Shown here: positions 58,444 through 64,000 of the stretch, one piece after another
How the letters are laid out: every line of letters begins with the position of its first letter
Position numbering within the stretch: position 1 is the first letter of the stretch
DNA from: Camellia lanceoleosa
Taxonomy: Eukaryota; Streptophyta; Magnoliopsida; Ericales; Theaceae
NCBI GenBank assembly: GCA_025200525.1
Contig: CM045767.1
Location: 9,841,273-9,905,272, forward strand
Length of the DNA: 64,000 nt
Reading direction: 5' to 3'
Position numbers and translations under genes: made by a program
The notes under the pieces: model-generated
What the model was told of the DNA's origin: nothing
The model's input: only the letters and a program-made list of their open reading frames with translations
Database searches by the model: none

Positions 58444-60380
58444 AGCTTCATAGCCCACCTATTACATCAACTTCCTCTTCAAAAATTTATGGTTGAATAG
58501 TAAACCAAACCATGCTGTACCTTCCTTGGTTGGCACTGTGTTAGTTAGGGGCCTATTAATTGTTGGGCTGCAGCCTTCACGCAGTTAATGAACTAGAGTG
58601 AATTGGTGTCTCAACCCCAATATGAAGCCCAATTGTTCAATGGGCTTGACCTTAGGACCCAAACACAGCCTTAAAGTTTATTTATTTTTTATTTTTTTAA
58701 CTATATATTGAAACACTAACTTACATGTTACAATGGCAGAATTATATTTGAAATTGTATTTTGATCATAAATTTGAATAGAAATTTAAAAAGAGAATCAG
58801 AAAGGAAAAATGTGAGAGAAACATAAACAAAGGGTAAACTAATTTTTTTTCTTCATATTTCTTTCCTTTTGTAAATTTTTTTTAAATTTATAATTCAAAC
58901 ACAATGTAAGTATGAAGTTTTTATAACAGTACCCAAAAAAGGTTTTTGGAAATTAAAAAGTTCATCAAATATTTAAGGGCTATAGACATATATACAAAGT
59001 CCAAGTACCATTAATATCCAACTGTGCCAAGTAGGTGGCCCAGATAAGGCCCTTAAATAAGGCCCTAGTTCAAAGACTAAATGCATCCATTTGTCAAGAA
59101 TTGAAGGATGCCATTGGGCATTTAAAACAAAGAAACATGTTTGGTAAGTTTCCGAATGCGGTGGCTAGCGGCAAAGGTGGCTGGAGATCAGAGGGGTGGT
59201 TGGCCGATTGCCGGAGCTCACCGGATCGCCGTCAAAGATTGCAAGAGGCTTGCCAGAGATGTCTGGTAGAAGGAGTAATGAGTGAAAACTTATTTTAAAA
59301 ATAAATGAAAACATACTTTTTTTGTTTCAAAAAATTTAAAAGTTTTGGAATTTATTCCACTTTTTAAAAAAACAAAACTAATATTTACCCCCCCAAAAAA
59401 AAATCATTTTTAATTTACCAAAAAAGAAAACAACGATGAAAGCATTGTGATAAAATTTTATGAGAAATTTGATCAAAAATTCCTCACAATAGTTTTTCAA
59501 TGGGAAAAAGACTCCTCAACAGTTTTTAATTAATAAGCTCCTCTATTTTTGAATTTTAATGGATAAGGTCCACATTTCCCATATTTATAATTTTTTTCTT
59601 GAGACTGATTTACCGTATTTATAATTTTTTTTGAGATCCACTGTGGTTAATATTTTTGCTAGCGACAATAAGAGTTAGAATAATGCTATATGTATTAATT
59701 AATGTACATATTAGTATAATAACAGATGATGTAACATCATTTATATGATTTTAGATATTTGTAACTTGTATAATAAATATAGTCAATAATAATATTATAA
59801 CACTAGTTGGTACACTAGTATGTATACTAATTAGTACATGTAGCATCGTCGTAAGAGTTATGGTATGTGCGGTGGTTTGAGATGGTATTGGCGGTATGCT
59901 TTCACTATTTAACTGTTAAATTCATTAGTGGTGTTCTTAGGTTGGTTTTGGTTTGGTGTGACATTAAATTTGCAATTAATTTAATCATAATCGGTTCTAA
60001 ATTTTTACACTCAGAACTAAACCAATCATGTACTAAATCGACCCAACCTAATCCAATGTAGCTCGGGTTGGTTCGGGGTTAGAATTATGGTTCCACTATA
60101 TTAAAAATAAGCAAATCAACCAATAATAAATAATTAAAATAAATAAGTATTTAACATTTAAACATTACACAAATAAAGAGCAAAATATTATTTAATGCAA
60201 GTCAATACAAATTAAATTCAAGTCAAGTTTAAATATAATCAATACAAATTAAATTTATTAATATAACCGATACAAATTAAATCACCTACCAAATATGACT
60301 CAAACTTCTAGTACTTATTTCGTTTAATTAATAATTTTTCTATATGGAAAATTATTAGGTGTAATCAAATCCATTGTAAT
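58444..60380. other. Intergenic region
   Basis: No gene is supported. The ORF at 59035-59298 runs through a GC-richer patch (59150-59280, CCGGAGCTCACCGG) but has no recognisable domain. The rest is AT-rich. Confidence 0.6.
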
Positions 60381-60385
60381 ATAGC

Positions 60386-60613
60386 TGTTTGCACCATAAA
60401 TATTTTTTCTATCGATTATGACCTATTGATTATGGCCAAATCTAATTGTATTGATTGTGGCTTATCGATTGTGACCAAATATAATTTTATTGATTGTAGT
60501 CTGTCAATTGTGACCGGTCGATCATGACCAAATCTAATCTCATTGATTATGGTTTATTCATTTTGGTCTGTCGATTCAGATCATAAATTATTTTTAAAAA
60601 CCTATTATCACCA

Positions 60614-60681
<68 letters not shown>

Positions 60682-61186
60682 GTTTGGTGCAAGATCATGG
60701 TACCAATTTACCAAGGAAGTGGGACAACATAGTTTGTGGCAGCAACGTTTGGTCATGGTGGAGCAGTTTGTGGCAACGGCAGCAACATGTTATTATGGTG
60801 GAGCAGTTTGTGACGGCATGGTTAGCAATAGTTTGTGGCAATGTCAAGCCTATAAATAGGCTGAAAAGGAATAAGAATAAGCAGGGATCAAGAAATCATC
60901 AAATTCATTAGAGTTTTTTCTTTATTTTTAGGAGTACATTATCTTAATTTTTAGGAGTCGTTTTCTTTGTAATTTGTGACTTATAGTTCTTGTAAACTTA
61001 GATAATTTATTTGGAGTTGTCTTTTGGATACTTCACACTTTCAATTGTTAATTGTTTCAAAGAAGTCATTGTACTTTTAATGTAGTTTAGAACTTTTGCA
61101 CAGTCGTCTGATTTTCTGTTTGGTTATTTGGTTAAAATTGTTGTTAAGTCTCTGTCAATCAAGACTCAGCATAATTTTTACTAACA
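60386..61186 (+). mobile_element. Solo LTR, 801 bp, TSD ATAGC
   Basis: Starts TGTTTGCACC and ends TTTTTACTAACA, with ATAGC on both sides (60381-60385, 61187-61191). TATA box CTATAAATAGG at 60850, so it reads on the plus strand. The U3 part has diverged repeats of a TTGATTGTGGCTTATCGATT-like unit (60412-60560) and a long ATT microsatellite (60614-60680). No internal retroelement region is present, so it is the product of LTR-LTR recombination. Copia or gypsy assignment cannot be made. Confidence 0.78.
60614..60680. repeat. (ATT)n microsatellite, ~22 units
   Basis: Lies inside the solo LTR; it produces a poly-isoleucine shadow ORF. Confidence 0.95.
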
Positions 61187-61191
61187 ATAGC

Positions 61192-63272
61192 AATAAGGTG
61201 AAAACATGTCAATATAAATAAAATTTTAAAATATATATACACATATATAGGTTCAGTTTACGTAATACCTAAACCAAGAACCAAACTAATTATATCGGTT
61301 TGATGGTCTGAAAATCTAAAACCAAATCAATGCACTCAAAAACAAAACAAAACAAAACCAAACCAAACTAACCTAACCCAAAGAGATCGATTTGGTTCGG
61401 TGCTTCGGTTTATTGGCTAATTTAAATACTCCTAAAATTCATATAGTAAAATTTTATTGTTCAAGCTAATTTTAACATAATGAAATTTTCTTAAACTTAG
61501 TTTATTTAAAATATTTATAGAAAACATAAATCTTACTCCATAGATACCGACAAGATAATTACAAAAATGCTATAAAAATTTATAAAACTTTAATATTTGA
61601 AAAACAAAATGAGCATTTTCATGAGAGAAATACAAATTGTACACATGTACATTCCGTCCCCGGTTGTGGCAAAACTCAAACGGCTATCCCATTCACATTA
61701 AAATTTTACGACCCATAACACAGTACTGACAACAAATTCTTCGAGAGAAGTAGATCGATCAAATTGGGTAGTTAATATAATGTCTTCAAAAAACACAAAA
61801 AAAGTCTCAAAGCTTTGAATGGTTGCTGACTTTGGTGACTGCATATTATATGCATTGTTTACCTACAATTAGAGAAGTTATTGTGAATGAGTGAATCAAT
61901 GAAAGTGCAGCAAAATCGGGTGAGGGGTTAGACAATTTAACACATTGTCCATGTGCAGTACCTACCGACAACCAACAAGCAAGAGCCTTTCTGAATTTTT
62001 ACTCTTTTAACACTTTCTTTGCATTAGAATTTCACAGGAATAAGAAAAAATAAAAGAGAAAAAAAGAAAAGAAAAAAAGACTTGACTTGTATTTCATTCT
62101 CATTATTTTTATATTTTGTCCTTTTTCTTTTTAAATTTTTAGCTAAATCTATGATTTAAGGCTCCATTTATAAAGGCATTTTCGTTAGAGGTGAGTATGG
62201 TTCGGATTGGGTTAAAATCAGGACCAATCCGTTTTCTACAGTTCTTGAAAAATTTGAATCAATCCAATCCATTTAAATTATAGAACCAATCCATTTAAAT
62301 ACAGATTGGATCGGCTTAGGATCTCGAATTCACATAATTAAATAACAAATATATATATATATATATAATACTTTAATTTCATAAAAATATAAACATAGCG
62401 CAATATTAGTTCCACAATAGCAACATTGTCACGACCCAATCCCAAGGCTTAGGGTTGGAATCGCAACTTGCTAACTTATTCTATTCGTAGCAAATTAAAC
62501 TGCGCAAGCGGAAATAAAAATAATTAAATAAGAAATTATTCCATTTTACTATTTTAATAAGAAAAAATACATCTATAGGGCTTTTATTAATTTATTATTC
62601 AGGGACCGGCCCCGAGTAGAGACAAAAGGGAGCAAAAATATATTTAAAAAAAAGAAGAAGAAAAGAAAGACAAAATAGTAGTTCAACATCAATCCTCGTG
62701 CGGGTTCCATTACGCGAGGTTATGGGTTCTCCCTACATCTCGTCACCTAAAATTGTAACAGCTATAAGCACACAGCAGAGTGAGAAATATTATGCCAAGA
62801 GTATAGGGAATACAAAATAACCATAGATAGTTAGTTAGGCCAAAACATTTATATAACTCAATTTGGTAAATAAATCATTTAAATAGCAGAAAATGAAATA
62901 TAAAAATTATGTAAATAAATAACCATAACTACGGTACAGAACAGAATAGAACAGAGGTCACAGAAGTGACAATCAGAACAAAAGTCAATGGATCCATGAC
63001 AAATAGAGCACCACAAAGTGACCAAACAGAGACCAATGATTATTTAAGTCCCCCAAGGCGTGGGACTCCCGTGGTGATACTTACAAAATATAATTGTTTA
63101 TAAGGTCGTAGTCAAATATATACTAAAATTTAAACAAACATATCCATGGGTTTCATTTTAAACAAATAGAGTTTAGAAAAAACCCACGTAATTGAAATAT
63201 TAATATATTTTATAAAACCTAACTTTTATAAAATAAATTATGGTAAGTCAAAACATACGTAAAATATACTAT
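61192..63272. other. Intergenic region with an unassigned dispersed repeat
   Basis: No gene. At 62428-63100 a GC-richer stretch starting GTCACGACCCAATCCC, with GCGCAAGCGGAAATAA and GGACCGGCCCCGAGTAG, looks like part of a plant LTR or other repeat, but ends were not found. At 61310-61400 there are repeated AAACCAAACC phrases and at 62190-62340 ATTGGATCGG-type repeats. Confidence 0.5.
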
Positions 63273-64000
63273 CACTACAAAAAAAAACACTATTGGCGAC
63301 TAAAAAAATCACATTTTGTCGCTGAAAGTATAGCATTTGGCGACTAAAAATACATTAGTAGCCAAAAGTAAAGATTTTTGGCGACTAAAAATTTGTTTGG
63401 TCGCCGATATATGGCTTTGAGCGACTAAAAAAATTTTAGTAACCAAAAGTAAAGCCTTTTGGCAACTAAAAAAAATTTAGTAGCCAAAAGTGAGGCATTC
63501 GGCGACTAAAAATCTGTTTGGTCGCCAAAAGTGAGGCTTTTACTGACTAAAAAAATTTTAGTAGCCAAAAGTAAGGCCCTTTGGCAACTGAAAAAAAAAT
63601 TAGTAGCAAAAAATGAAGCATTCGGCGACTAAAAACATGTTTAGCAGCCGAAAGTGAGGCTTTTTGGAGACTAAAAAGAAGTTCAGTCACCAAAAGTGAT
63701 AATTTTAGCGCGAGAAATTTTTTTTTAACGACTAAAAAATAATTAGTAGCCAAAAGTGGTGTCCTTTTTTTAGCCAAAAGTACATAATCCTGTGATGTTA
63801 TGGAGGTGTAGTGGAAAGAGTGTGTTGTATAAGGTTTATGGTGTGGGAGGTTGATGATTTGAATCTCCACAAGAGCAAGGTGTAATTTTTTTTTTTTTTT
63901 TGGAATGAGCTTTTGGCGACTAAATCTGTTTGGTCGCCGATTCCTTGAGTATTGGCGACGAAAACATTAGTCGGTAAATGTATAATTTAAAAAAATATAA
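63273..64000. mobile_element. CACTA-type element, left part (runs past the window)
   Basis: Starts CACTACAAAAAAAAACAC preceded by TAT. The interior repeats GGCGACTAAAA and (C/T)TAGTAGCCAAAAGT units, the same design as 26271-27383, and contains a matching tRNA-like segment at 63788-63865. The right end would lie outside the window. Confidence 0.75.
63788..63865 (+). other. tRNA-like segment in the third CACTA element
   Basis: GAGGTGTAGTGG (A-box-like, three changes from the copy at 26943) and GATTTGAATCTCC (B-box-like) are followed by a T run, in the same position as in the element at 26271-27383. Confidence 0.4.

Noticed and set aside
59035..59298. 87-residue plus ORF
   Set aside because: No recognisable domain; runs from AT-rich into a short GC-rich patch, with no exon context.
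60543..60911. 122-residue plus ORF with poly-Ile
   Set aside because: Poly-isoleucine comes from the ATT microsatellite within the solo LTR.

Overview
The window is nuclear DNA from a eudicot plant. It is AT-rich and repeat-dense, has spliced genes with GT-AG introns, and carries plant-type mobile elements: Ty3/gypsy chromovirus, Tat and Ogre-like elements, RTE LINE, Au-like SINE, CACTA and foldback elements. I cannot name the species from sequence alone; a woody eudicot with many old transposons would fit.

Only two host genes are well supported, and both encode chloroplast thylakoid proteins. One is a ten-exon ALBINO3-like insertase gene (ALB4/ALB3L1 type) on the minus strand at 39140-44876. 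The other is an intronless PsbY precursor gene on the plus strand at 57258-57845. A 9.9 kb Tat retrotransposon (46176-56050, target duplication TGTAC) lies between them. The insertase gene is intact except for a 2-bp deficit in exon 2, which shifts the frame. A third possible locus is a small arabinogalactan-peptide-like reading frame with one frameshift at 12427-12632, minus strand.

Layout. 1-5785: 5' leader, primer-binding site and 5.2 kb LTR of an Ogre-like element on the minus strand, inserted into an RTE LINE remnant (5786-6125). 6.1-11.6 kb: AT-rich intergenic DNA with foldback and simple repeats. 11.6-12.9 kb: LTR-like fragment, the AGP-like locus and GA microsatellites. 17.5-19.4 kb: a large inverted repeat. 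19.9-20.8 kb: a TIR transposon. 21.1-21.5 kb: a foldback element. 21.7-23.7 kb: a decayed RTE LINE. 26.3-27.4 and 29.9-30.2 kb: CACTA-type nonautonomous elements; a third starts at 63273 and runs off the window. 30.9-36.9 kb: a decayed chromovirus with both LTRs. 37-45 kb: the insertase gene with SINEs in and beside it. 46.2-56.1 kb: the Tat element, which has a spliced antisense gene between integrase and 3' LTR and has lost its protease region. 57.1-58.0 kb: psbY. 58.1-58.4 kb: a foldback element. 60.4-61.2 kb: a solo LTR with target duplication ATAGC.

Most element coding regions are decayed by stop codons, often at positions where the family has tryptophan, as expected from C-to-T decay of methylated DNA. 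The most unusual items are the multi-exon antisense gene in the Tat element, the CACTA family carrying dense GGCGACTAA inverted motifs plus a tRNA-like segment, the 0.9 kb-arm inverted repeat, and the frameshift in the insertase gene.
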